This document shows, piece by piece, positions 16,500 through 24,305 of a stretch of 38,178 nucleotides of DNA. Each line of letters starts with the position of its first letter. The stretch's first letter is position 1. The notes beneath the pieces are model-generated. The model was not told the DNA's origin and did not search any database. It was given only the letters and a program-made list of their open reading frames with translations. The stretch spans positions 1 to 38,178 of the forward strand of contig JACNKI010000071.1 of the NCBI GenBank assembly GCA_014382125.1, written 5' to 3'. Origin of the DNA: Bacteroidota bacterium. GTDB taxonomy: Bacteria; Bacteroidota; Bacteroidia; Bacteroidales; FEN-979. A program made the position numbers and the translations under genes.

Positions 16500-16518
16500 C
16501 CATAAAGGAATTCTATCC

Positions 16519-17487
16519 ATGATAACGGTTGCAATAGTTGCCGGAGGTGATTCAGGAGAGTATCATATCTCCATGATGAGTGGCAGACAGGTCGAAAAGA
16601 ATATCGACCGGGAACGATTCGATCCTTATATTATTGAGATCAGGAACGATCACTGGAAGTGCATTTCGAAGGGAAAAGAGGCTGAAGTTGATAAAAATGA
16701 TTTTACATTAAAACGGAAGGGTAAACAAATCAACTTCGACGTGGTCTTTAATGCCATTCACGGAACTCCGGGCGAAAATGGAAAGTTACAGGGCTACCTC
16801 GACATGCTAAAGATCCCGTATACATCCAGTAACCTTACAACATCTGCCCTGGCATTCAATAAATCATTCTGCAAACGTGTGGTGGACTCTTACGGGATTC
16901 ATATTGCCAGTTCGGTTCATCTTAATCAATATCAACGAGATTCAGCACTGACTTTGCTGGAAGATATCTCCCTGCCCTGTTTTGTGAAACCCAACTGTGG
17001 CGGATCCAGTGTGGGAATGACACAGGTTACCCGGGAGGCCGATCTTCAGGATGCGTTGGATCTGGCATTTGCAGAGGATGATGAGGTGATTGTCGAAAAG
17101 TTCATTGTGGGGAGGGAACTAACCTGTGCAGTCCTACGGTCGGATGGCAGCATGGTGACCTTTCCTGTGTGTGAGATTGTGACAAAAAAGGAGTTCTTCG
17201 ATTACGAAGCGAAATATTCTCCCGGACTCACAGATGAGATTGTTCCGGCCCCTGTTCCCGAAGAGGTAATCCGGGAATGTCAACGAATCTCAGCCTTTCT
17301 CTATAATAAACTAAATTGCAAAGGGATCGTCCGGATCGATTACATCTACTCCGGAGATACCTTTTATTTCCTTGAGATCAATACGGTTCCTGGCCTTACC
17401 GAAGACAGCATTGTTCCGAAGATGATCGAAGCTTATGGATGGAGCTATGCTGAGTTGGTCACCAGAATGATCGATGAAATTATATGA
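16519..17487 (+). CDS. ddl: D-alanine--D-alanine ligase
   Basis: ATP-grasp ligase making D-Ala-D-Ala for peptidoglycan, cytoplasmic. From the ATG at 16519 (MITVAIVAGG) the length is 322 residues, normal for Ddl; the track start at 16441 passes through the promoter. Visible motifs: GGDSGEYHISMMSG, AIHGTPGENGKLQGYLDMLKIPYT, CVKPNCGGSSVGM (written FVKPNCGGSSVGM here), and the C-terminal FLEINTVPGLTEDSIVP metal/ATP site. Overlaps rdgB by 4 bases (ATGA), so the two are coupled. The divergent PASTA-rluD operon is a familiar Bacteroidota neighbour. Confidence 0.93.
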   Translation: MITVAIVAGGDSGEYHISMMSGRQVEKNIDRERFDPYIIEIRNDHWKCISKGKEAEVDKNDFTLKRKGKQINFDVVFNAIHGTPGENGKLQGYLDMLKIPYTSSNLTTSALAFNKSFCKRVVDSYGIHIASSVHLNQYQRDSALTLLEDISLPCFVKPNCGGSSVGMTQVTREADLQDALDLAFAEDDEVIVEKFIVGRELTCAVLRSDGSMVTFPVCEIVTKKEFFDYEAKYSPGLTDEIVPAPVPEEVIRECQRISAFLYNKLNCKGIVRIDYIYSGDTFYFLEINTVPGLTEDSIVPKMIEAYGWSYAELVTRMIDEII

Positions 17488-18059
17488 AACTTTTATTTGC
17501 TACCAACAACTCCCACAAACTCCGTGAAATTCGTGAAATCGCCGGAAAGGATTACCAGATCCTCAGCCTGAATGATGTAAACATGGCTACTGATATTCCG
17601 GAGACCCGGGATACCCTGGAAGACAATGCCCGCCAGAAAGCACAGTTTATCTACGATAAAACCGGATTCAGTAGCTTTGCCGACGATACGGGTTTGGAAG
17701 TTGATGCCCTTGATGGTCGTCCGGGAGTCTATTCGGCCCGCTATGCCGGCGAAGGATGTTCGTTTGATGATAATGTCAGTAAGATCCTGGAAGAGCTGGA
17801 TACCATAGAGAACAGGAAAGCATGCTTTCGATGTGTGGTTTGCCTGATCCTGGATGGCAACGAATATCTTTTCGAAGGCCGGATACCGGGAGAAATTAGC
17901 CGGGAACGAAGAGGAACGGATGGCTTTGGATATGATCCCGTGTTCCAGCCTGATGGTCATATCCAAACATTCGCCGAGATGCCTCCTCACCTGAAAAACG
18001 GCATCAGCCACCGGGGGATAGCGGCTTCTAAAATGTTTCGTTTTTTACAAAAAAAGTAG
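17484..18059 (+). CDS. rdgB: XTP/dITP diphosphatase (RdgB/HAM1 family)
   Basis: House-cleaning pyrophosphatase removing non-canonical purine nucleotides such as dITP and XTP. The 191-residue protein begins MKLLFATNNSHKLREI, has FADDTGLEVDALDGRPGVYSARYAG, and the GTDGFGYDPVF and SHRGIA motifs of the family. The start overlaps ddl by 4 bases. The stop codon lies inside the left arm of the palindromic terminator at 18051. Confidence 0.95.
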   Translation: MKLLFATNNSHKLREIREIAGKDYQILSLNDVNMATDIPETRDTLEDNARQKAQFIYDKTGFSSFADDTGLEVDALDGRPGVYSARYAGEGCSFDDNVSKILEELDTIENRKACFRCVVCLILDGNEYLFEGRIPGEISRERRGTDGFGYDPVFQPDGHIQTFAEMPPHLKNGISHRGIAASKMFRFLQKK

Positions 18060-18089
18060 GGGCGACCGGTCCGGTCGCCCCTACTTTTT
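18051..18089. terminator. 19-bp perfect inverted repeat, bidirectional terminator
   Basis: AAAAAGTAGGGGCGACCGG (18051-18069), one central base, then its exact complement CCGGTCGCCCCTACTTTTT (18071-18089). The A/T ends make it a GC-rich stem with a T-tract in both directions. It serves convergent rdgB and the SGNH lipoprotein gene, and rdgB's TAG stop is inside it. Confidence 0.85.
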
Positions 18090-18100
18090 GTATTCCAAGT

Positions 18101-18124
18101 AAAGACGAGGCATGCCTCGTCTTT
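18101..18124. repeat. perfect 24-bp palindrome
   Basis: AAAGACGAGGCA followed at once by TGCCTCGTCTTT, fully self-complementary with no spacer. It sits 11 bases after the larger terminator palindrome and 7 bases before the SGNH gene's 3' end. It could be a second terminator or a palindromic dispersed repeat. Confidence 0.8.
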
Positions 18125-18131
18125 ATGGATA

Positions 18132-19445
18132 TTACGGGAATAACACCCCGGGATATTTAGTGATATCCACATACGGGAGAGTACTTCCATACTGGGCGTT
18201 GATCGATTCAATGAAAAAGTTCGCAGCAACAGCATTTCCACGGGGAGTAAGATGAATGCCATCCAGGGAGAAGCCTCCACCTTCGATAAACTTTGTATTC
18301 ACTTCTACACCGTCCCAGATCATACCGGGTTGTAACTCTTTCAGTTTGGCGTTCATATCCACCCAGGCTATACCGTTGGTCTGTGCCAGGCCTTTTATGG
18401 TCTGATTGTAACCGGCAATTGCAGTTTCAATGTTGGTGATCTCATCCTGTGTCAGCACAAACTGACTAGGAATCGGCCAGGGAGTTAAGGTGATGGAACT
18501 GATCAGACCCATCCCGTAACACTTCATGGAATCCTGGGGAGCGGTTAACAGAACAAGCTCTCCAGGTTGCATCTGGCGAACCTTAAAGAGAGGATGAGGC
18601 GAGGTAGGATCTGCTACCAGAAAAGGATTGGGGCCAGCATGATAAACAAAGGGCAATTGGAATAAAGACATGGCGTGGTTGACCAAATTCGCAAGGCTGT
18701 CGTTCAGCACCAACCCGTTGTATGGGATAGTTGTAAAGAATGGAACGGTTGTGATTTCCGGGATATTGGCAATAATCCCTTTCGCACCGTTGCCAACCAG
18801 ACTTTGAACCACCTGACCCATCGCAAATCCGAAGGTCTGCTGATCTGTAATCGAATCACCAACCCCACCGGATGTAGCGTATCCAAGTACATCGTTATTG
18901 CCTAGCCAGAGAGCAAAGAATGTAGGATTCAGCGGAGCAATCTCCTGGATCACCATATTGGTAGGAGAGGTAGCGAAACGGGCGTAATAGGGATTCATCA
19001 GAGCATATCCGGGAACAAGCAGATGGAATGATTTGGCGCCCGGGATCCCCAGATTATTCACCAGATACCCAACGGGCCCAAGTGGTTCTCTGGGACCAAT
19101 ATCGGGAACAGGCCCAAGAGAAGTTCCAGCACAACTGGTTGCGTAACCCAGTTTTAACCTGGGCATTGAACCTGGAAATTCCACACCATATTCACTGGTG
19201 ACAATCGGTTGTACAAAATTACCACCCCCGACAAGTTTAAACTGGTTGGCCATCAGGTTTGCGAAAGAGGTTTCCTGTGCTGATTTGTATAATGCTCCGT
19301 CAGCAAATCCAGCCATAAGTGAATTTCCAACCGCAACGAAGCTTGTGAAGTTTGCACTGCCCGTGGTGGGCGTCAATTCGTCAATCTTCGGTTCACAACC
19401 GGCAAGAATGACGAAGGAGATAAGGATATAAATCAGTTTTTTCAT
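18132..19445 (-). CDS. SGNH/GDSL-family hydrolase lipoprotein
   Basis: A 437-residue lipoprotein starting at the ATG at 19445; the track's extra three codons begin with TTG. The signal peptide ends in the lipobox LAGC (Cys17). SGNH blocks are visible: VAVGNSLMAGF (GDSL with Asp replaced by Asn), WLGNNDVL (GxND) and DGIHLTPRG (DxxH). The role is probably an esterase/lipase at the outer membrane; the substrate is unknown. It follows the FadL-type porin gene by 19 bases, suggesting joint handling of lipids or other hydrophobic compounds. Confidence 0.87.
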   Translation of the reverse strand: MKKLIYILISFVILAGCEPKIDELTPTTGSANFTSFVAVGNSLMAGFADGALYKSAQETSFANLMANQFKLVGGGNFVQPIVTSEYGVEFPGSMPRLKLGYATSCAGTSLGPVPDIGPREPLGPVGYLVNNLGIPGAKSFHLLVPGYALMNPYYARFATSPTNMVIQEIAPLNPTFFALWLGNNDVLGYATSGGVGDSITDQQTFGFAMGQVVQSLVGNGAKGIIANIPEITTVPFFTTIPYNGLVLNDSLANLVNHAMSLFQLPFVYHAGPNPFLVADPTSPHPLFKVRQMQPGELVLLTAPQDSMKCYGMGLISSITLTPWPIPSQFVLTQDEITNIETAIAGYNQTIKGLAQTNGIAWVDMNAKLKELQPGMIWDGVEVNTKFIEGGGFSLDGIHLTPRGNAVAANFFIESINAQYGSTLPYVDITKYPGVLFP

Positions 19446-19464
19446 AGCGTTCAAGATTTTAGAG

Positions 19465-20691
19465 TTAGAAATTGTATGTTAAACCGATACCGGGAATATA
19501 GATTTGGCTCTTGTATGTGCCGGAGAAGTTCTCCGGGCTATAGGTGCCTTCCCGTTCCAATCCCATCACATATAGAAACGCAGCATCGATACTGAATCCT
19601 TTGAACGGAAATACAGATAATCCTGCTGTGAGTCCGATTTGATTCATGCTCGGTGTCTGTGGATTGAGAAAACCATCCGGTACGGGTGTAGGATCAAAAT
19701 ACCCACCCAACCTTGCCGTGATGATTTTGTTGATCTTGTACTGAAAACCAATACGTGGGATCAGCTTGTTCTCATACATGGCCGGTGCCACTGTTTGATC
19801 GAGGGTAGCTGTTTTAGTTTTAAAGTCGAATACCAGCGTATCATAAGCATTCCAGAAGACATAACAGAGGTTGATCCCGATCAGGAATTTTTCTTTAATC
19901 TCATAGGAGATGCCAAAGTCAAGGTTTGCCGGAAGAGGTAATGATGTAGAAACCTTCGTGTCAGGAAAACTTGATTGAAGGGCAGACGGAACGCTAAAGG
20001 TGGCATCGCCTTCATCAACCTTCATGTTGATCCGCGAACGATAACTCACTCCAATATCCAACCCTTTGACAGGCCGGACAAAGATCCCGCCGTTAAATCC
20101 GACGTTGTATGCGTTTCCGGTAATTGTAGCTTTCCCTTCGGTACCATTCTGTCCCTCAAGTGGTAACGCTTTGTTAAGTTCCACGTTACCGAATGCAAGC
20201 ACAAGGCCAAAACCGATACCGAAGACATCTTTGATCTTGTAAGAGAAAGAGGGCTGAACAGTAATGGCTTTGAAAGCCAGGTCCTGAATCAGGTAACGCC
20301 CCTGCCAGGTTTCTCCCCAGGATAATTTGTTGCCGTATGGCGTATTCACAGCAATCCCGATACTAAGGTCATCAAAGGGTTTAAACGCTGCATAAAAGTA
20401 TAAAGGAGTGTTGAGGATATTGTCGATGTTGTATTGGCCCATCACATCCTTTGGCTGGAAAGTCGTCCGGGCCATCAGCAGGCTGACACCTCCTGAGAAG
20501 CTGAATTTAGACGATACAAAAGCCATCGCACCAGGATTATAAAAGATGCTGCTTGCATCATACGCCAGGGAGGTTCCAATCAAACCCATCCCAATGTTAC
20601 GCATGCTATGCAAACTCACCTGGTAACCACCGCCGAAAGTTGTGGTTACTGCCAGACAGATACCCAGCAGTAAAGCTGTAAATCTCCGCAT
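19465..20691 (-). CDS. OmpP1/FadL-type outer-membrane channel
   Basis: Outer-membrane beta-barrel for uptake of hydrophobic substrates, 408 residues. A signal peptide (about residues 1-20) is followed by GYQVSLHSMRNIGMGLIG and SSIFYNPGAMAF, the family's N-terminal hatch signature. It ends in YNF, a typical barrel terminus. The start ATG at 20691 has a near-match -7 region upstream (minus-strand TATTTTTTTG, one base longer than consensus). Operon with the downstream SGNH lipoprotein. Confidence 0.9.
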   Translation of the reverse strand: MRRFTALLLGICLAVTTTFGGGYQVSLHSMRNIGMGLIGTSLAYDASSIFYNPGAMAFVSSKFSFSGGVSLLMARTTFQPKDVMGQYNIDNILNTPLYFYAAFKPFDDLSIGIAVNTPYGNKLSWGETWQGRYLIQDLAFKAITVQPSFSYKIKDVFGIGFGLVLAFGNVELNKALPLEGQNGTEGKATITGNAYNVGFNGGIFVRPVKGLDIGVSYRSRINMKVDEGDATFSVPSALQSSFPDTKVSTSLPLPANLDFGISYEIKEKFLIGINLCYVFWNAYDTLVFDFKTKTATLDQTVAPAMYENKLIPRIGFQYKINKIITARLGGYFDPTPVPDGFLNPQTPSMNQIGLTAGLSVFPFKGFSIDAAFLYVMGLEREGTYSPENFSGTYKSQIYIPGIGLTYNF

Positions 20692-20788
20692 AGTGTTTGT
20701 TTTTGGTTAATACTTGGTTGCAATAATACAAAAAAATAAACTTGCAAGTAATTATCTGGTCAAAATGTTATGGCTTCATCATATCATC

Positions 20789-20900
20789 ATCGAGTATCGA
20801 GCACCGAGCATCCAGCATCGAGCATCGAGCATCCAAAATCGAGCATCCAGCATCGAGCATCGAGCATCCAACATCGAGTATCGAGTATCGAGCATCCAAT
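20789..20900. repeat. array of sixteen ATCGAGC-type heptamers
   Basis: Exactly 16 units of 7 bases (112 bases), variants of ATCGAGC and ATCCAGC, with positions 1, 3 and 5 invariant. The unit has no stop codon in any of six frames, so the ORF-track protein 20714-20923 is a by-product of the repeat. The array ends 7 bases before the -7 element of the next gene. Confidence 0.92.
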
Positions 20901-20907
20901 TAATTAG

Positions 20908-20915
20908 TACTTTTG
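20908..20915 (+). promoter_or_regulatory. -7 promoter element for the DUF2027 gene
   Basis: TACTTTTG (TAnnTTTG) ends 19 bases before the ATG at 20935. The -33 region would fall inside the heptamer array and shows no TTTG at the usual distance. Confidence 0.6.
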
Positions 20916-20934
20916 CGCCTTAAAATTATCGAGA

Positions 20935-21639
20935 ATGAAACTAAGCGTTGGAGATAAAGTAAAATACCTGAATGCTACAGGAGGAGGTGTTGTCACGAAG
21001 GTGATCGACAGCAAGATGGTAATGGTTTCGGATCAGGATGGATTTGAGATTCCGACCCTGATAAGCGAGCTGGTCAGGATCGTTCACGAGGAGGCAGGAG
21101 CCAGGTTTTTTAATGAACGTTTTGAGACACCATCAAATCCGGAGAATGATCATGGAAAAGTGCGTTCTGAGGAAGAGGAACTTCAGCTGGAATCCCTTGA
21201 TCCACGCTTGATAAGAAACCGTAAGTCCGAGGATATCTACCTGGCATACGTCCCTCACGATCAGAAGTGGCTGATCACAGGCCTGGTAGATATCTATCTC
21301 ATTAACAACACATCTTTTGATCTGATCTATAACCTTTTTCACCGAATTACCCGGGACCAATACAGGGGAATCGATTACGGCTCACTCTACGCTAATACCC
21401 GATATCTGTTGGATACGGTCAGCCGTGAAGATCTTAACCTGTGGTCTGATGGATCCCTTCAGTTTCTCTTTCATAAAGAACAACTGAATAATGTTCTTCC
21501 CCCATTTAATTCAGATTTTAGAATCGAGGGAAAGAAATTTCATAATGAAGGAGCCTACCGCGAATCTCCACTAATCAGAGAGAAAGGGATTATTGTCAAG
21601 GTGGTCTCACTAAGTGACTATCTGCTAGAGAAGGAATAA
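20935..21639 (+). CDS. DUF2027-domain protein lacking the Smr domain
   Basis: A 234-residue protein. The first 45 residues (VGDKVKYLNATGGGVVTKV ... DGFEIP) match the N-terminal domain of Bacteroidota DUF2027 proteins. The middle (IYLAYVPHD ... LITGLVDIYLINNTSFDLIYN) matches the second beta-rich domain. As I recall the family, about 100 more residues normally follow, with a C-terminal Smr (MutS2-like nuclease) domain; here the protein ends at SDYLLEKE. The stop codon abuts the stop of the convergent T9SS gene with zero bases between. Function unknown. Confidence 0.8.
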   Translation: MKLSVGDKVKYLNATGGGVVTKVIDSKMVMVSDQDGFEIPTLISELVRIVHEEAGARFFNERFETPSNPENDHGKVRSEEEELQLESLDPRLIRNRKSEDIYLAYVPHDQKWLITGLVDIYLINNTSFDLIYNLFHRITRDQYRGIDYGSLYANTRYLLDTVSREDLNLWSDGSLQFLFHKEQLNNVLPPFNSDFRIEGKKFHNEGAYRESPLIREKGIIVKVVSLSDYLLEKE

Positions 21640-23331
21640 CTATCGGCTAACCGATATTTTCCTCGTATAGACTTTATTACCTGTGGTTAATTGCAGGATA
21701 TAGACACCTGGCGTCAGGTTCCGTGCATCAATCTCAACCTGGTGTTCACCGGCTGACAGATACCCCGGTCGGAGATTCCGAACCTTTTGTCCGAATGTGT
21801 TGTATAAGTTTAACTCCACGTTATCCGGATTAACCAGATAGAAATAGGCTCTGGTTACACCTGAGGTTGGATTGGGAAAGACCTTGAGTGCACGTGTTTG
21901 ATCAAAGAGATCAAGGGCAGAAACCAGATTGGCATTAAATTCTGTCATCTCTTTATCTGTGAAGTTTCCTCCCGAAGCAATTTCGGTACCCTGATCATCT
22001 TGTAACATGTAGAGCCCGTTTCCATGACTACAGCAGATCCCTTGTCCGCCGGCATCATAAATAGTAAAGGTGTAACACCCTTCAACCGGAATCTCAATGG
22101 TATCGCGGTGGATGACTCCGGGAACGGAATAGGGCCCACCACTTTCAATCACCGTGCCCTGATCATCTTTTACATCCCATGTAGTCTCTTCAGGATTATC
22201 ATCGGTTTTGACAAAAAGATAAAGTGTGAATGTGGTAGCCTCAGCACTGATAATGCCAAAGTTGATAGTGTCATTCTTAGGATACTCATCTGTATTGCTG
22301 TTCGGGTTATCAGTATATACCTTGAGTACATTGGTGGCTTCTGGTGTAAAGGCGTATTCCGGTAAATTAATAATAGCCCTCTCCAGTGGACCAATTGAAC
22401 CTGTCCAGCTTTCAGTGACTACTGAACCATCATTGACCTTATAACTGAGGTCAAACGATGTGATGTTATTATTGCCGTTGTTTCGTATTGTTACAATTGG
22501 ATTAACTAAGCCACTGCAGTTTGTGACAGAGACGTTGGAGACATCAAGAACCTGGAGATCCCGGTCGTATGGAAGGGTCACCATGTCGGTCGAACTGTTG
22601 GCAGCCTGGTGAACCTCTTTGGTTGTTTTATCCTGAACGAAACCGACTGCGGCAAGCTCATCAATTTCATATACCTGATCAGGTTCAAAAGGCCAGCTTG
22701 TCTCAATGATAAGATAATCACCCGCTTCAAAGTCTGAGAAGGAAGTTCCAATATGGGATGGTAACATTTTTTTCATGACGTGATCAAAATCGGTCTCTCC
22801 GTTAGTACCTGGAGGGGAAGCGAATTGAACCAACTTCTCGATGACGACATTATGCGCAACCATGTTTCCACTAACAGCCTCAGTCGCAGAGGCAACCATA
22901 GTAACGAATATCTCATCCTGTGCGGCGGATATCGTGTGTTGAAGTGAGATCTCGAAAGGAGATGAAACAGCACTTCGGTTATTGATCACAGACCACTGTA
23001 GACTATTACCACTTCCATTATAGACATTTCCGTCAACTACTGAATATGGGACGAAATTGACATTGTAGTAACTCCTTCTGGCATTATTTTCGGGAATATT
23101 TGCCAGATACATCGGATCATTCCCGGGAGCCGGCCAGCTCATATGGTAAAAGATTGCCGTAAAGACAGTTGGATTGGACATTAGCCACCCGTGAATTTTG
23201 GCATTTGCTGTCACGCAGGGCCCGCATGTTGAGGAGGTAAACTCCTCTAATAAAACCAACCGTTGTGTTTGCCCGAGTCCAACTGAACTCAGAACAAAAA
23301 CCAATACGATAATAAAGAGTAATTTTTTCAT
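21640..23331 (-). CDS. Omp28-like thioredoxin-fold T9SS cargo protein
   Basis: Secreted protein of 563 residues: signal peptide to about residue 20, then LVLLEEFTSSTCGPC, a thioredoxin-like CxxC (Cys36, Cys39) as in Omp28-related proteins. A middle beta-rich region contains a CYTFTIYDAGGQGICC segment. The C-terminus VFPNPTSGVTRAYFYL ... YTRKISVSR is a T9SS sorting domain. Possible roles are surface redox or adhesion; not determined. A near-consensus -7 element (TATCTTTA) lies at 23358-23365. Confidence 0.85.
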   Translation of the reverse strand: MKKLLFIIVLVFVLSSVGLGQTQRLVLLEEFTSSTCGPCVTANAKIHGWLMSNPTVFTAIFYHMSWPAPGNDPMYLANIPENNARRSYYNVNFVPYSVVDGNVYNGSGNSLQWSVINNRSAVSSPFEISLQHTISAAQDEIFVTMVASATEAVSGNMVAHNVVIEKLVQFASPPGTNGETDFDHVMKKMLPSHIGTSFSDFEAGDYLIIETSWPFEPDQVYEIDELAAVGFVQDKTTKEVHQAANSSTDMVTLPYDRDLQVLDVSNVSVTNCSGLVNPIVTIRNNGNNNITSFDLSYKVNDGSVVTESWTGSIGPLERAIINLPEYAFTPEATNVLKVYTDNPNSNTDEYPKNDTINFGIISAEATTFTLYLFVKTDDNPEETTWDVKDDQGTVIESGGPYSVPGVIHRDTIEIPVEGCYTFTIYDAGGQGICCSHGNGLYMLQDDQGTEIASGGNFTDKEMTEFNANLVSALDLFDQTRALKVFPNPTSGVTRAYFYLVNPDNVELNLYNTFGQKVRNLRPGYLSAGEHQVEIDARNLTPGVYILQLTTGNKVYTRKISVSR

Positions 23332-23357
23332 TTTTTAAATGCGAATGTTTCAATTGG

Positions 23358-23365
23358 TAAAGATA
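23358..23365 (-). promoter_or_regulatory. -7-like element for the Omp28-like gene
   Basis: Minus-strand TATCTTTA matches TAnnTTTG at all but the last base and ends 26 bases before the start codon. Confidence 0.45.
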
Positions 23366-23435
23366 CCACTTTTCCTGTTGGGTTGCTTAAGTATCCAAAA
23401 AAACGGAAATAGAAACAGAATTGGATTTTATATAG

Positions 23436-23443
23436 TATCTTTG
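23436..23443 (+). promoter_or_regulatory. -7 promoter element for the small T9SS cargo gene
   Basis: TATCTTTG (TAnnTTTG) 44 bases before the ATG at 23488, leaving a leader of about 40 bases. Confidence 0.55.
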
Positions 23444-23487
23444 CAAACACCAATAAAAATTCAACAAACCATCATACCTTATTGATT

Positions 23488-24213
23488 ATGAAAAAATTGT
23501 TATTATCTGTTTATTTACTTAGCATGGTAGCTTTTTTTGGCTATTCTCAAAGTCTTTCCCTCGATCATGAGGGTACTCCAGTACCAAACAATGGCAACGT
23601 AATCTATCCCGGGGAGCCTTCAAGCGCTTTGATTGAAGCCCATATCGGCGTGACCAATAATAGTGCAGCCACCTTAGATGTAATGTGCAAAAAAGTAGAA
23701 ATCTCCCTCATTCCTGGTTCCAATAACACCTTTTGCTGGGGGGGGCTTTGCTATGATACCCTTATTTATGTTTCATTGGATCCAGAGGTAATCGCACCAG
23801 GCGAGACAAATACAATGTTTATTGGGGAATATAAACCCAAAGAACATGCAGGGGAAACGATAATCAGGTATGTGTTTTTCGACCGGAGCAATGCCAATGA
23901 TTCTGTTTGTTTCCAATCGTTGTACCAAGCCTATCCGTTAGGTATTGAGGATCAGAAAGGCTTAGCTGCACTCTCCAAAGCCTATCCGAACCCAGCTACC
24001 ACACAAACATCTTTCAATTACGTTGTTGAGACGGGTGCACATGCAACGCTGGTAGTAAGGAATGTCCTTGGTTCAACTGTGAAGGAGGTGTTATTGGCAG
24101 GATCAGGAGTCGCACGTATCTCCACACTGGATCTCTCAGAAGGAATCTATTTCTACAGCCTCGTTATGAACGGACAGATTAAATCAACCAGAAAGCTGGT
24201 CGTTTCACACTAG
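23488..24213 (+). CDS. small T9SS type A cargo protein
   Basis: A 241-residue secreted protein from the ATG at 23488; the track begins two codons earlier at a TTG. The signal peptide ends GYSQ. The N-terminal half is a predicted beta-sandwich with four cysteines (in VMCKKVE, TFCWGGLC and SVCFQSLY) and the phrase VIAPGETNTMFIGEYKP, reminiscent of cell-adhesion or Ig-like folds. The C-terminus AYPNPATTQTSFNY ... STRKLVVSH is a T9SS sorting domain. No enzyme motif is visible; function unknown. Confidence 0.8.
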   Translation: MKKLLLSVYLLSMVAFFGYSQSLSLDHEGTPVPNNGNVIYPGEPSSALIEAHIGVTNNSAATLDVMCKKVEISLIPGSNNTFCWGGLCYDTLIYVSLDPEVIAPGETNTMFIGEYKPKEHAGETIIRYVFFDRSNANDSVCFQSLYQAYPLGIEDQKGLAALSKAYPNPATTQTSFNYVVETGAHATLVVRNVLGSTVKEVLLAGSGVARISTLDLSEGIYFYSLVMNGQIKSTRKLVVSH

Positions 24214-24214
24214 G

Positions 24215-24305
24215 TTACGTAGGGACGTAGGGATGTAAGGAAGTAGGGACGAGGTTCAAGATTCAAATATCCAGTTATCCAGTTATCCAGGATCAAGCAT
24301 CAAAC
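24215..24305. repeat. GTAGGGAC and GTTATCCA word repeats between converging genes
   Basis: ACGTAGGGACGTAGGGATGT-type words, then GTTATCCAGTTATCCAGGATC words, fill the space between the T9SS cargo gene and metK. The metK stop codon (24300-24302) lies in the last word. No classical terminator hairpin was seen here. Confidence 0.75.

Noticed and set aside
16441-16518. Longer ddl start at 16441
   Set aside because: It contains the TATTTTTG promoter element, and Ddl proteins normally start at the IAVVAGG-like strand.
20789-20900. Possible CRISPR array
   Set aside because: Seven-base degenerate units without spacers, and no cas genes.
20714-20923. 69-residue plus-strand ORF over the heptamer array
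   Set aside because: Its sequence is only the translated heptamer (RASSIEH-type peptide). The unit has no stops in any frame, so an ORF is expected by default.
21640-21960. A frameshifted Smr domain downstream of the DUF2027 gene
   Set aside because: This stretch is fully used by the T9SS sorting domain of the convergent gene, and no Smr-like peptide was seen in the provided plus-strand ORFs here.
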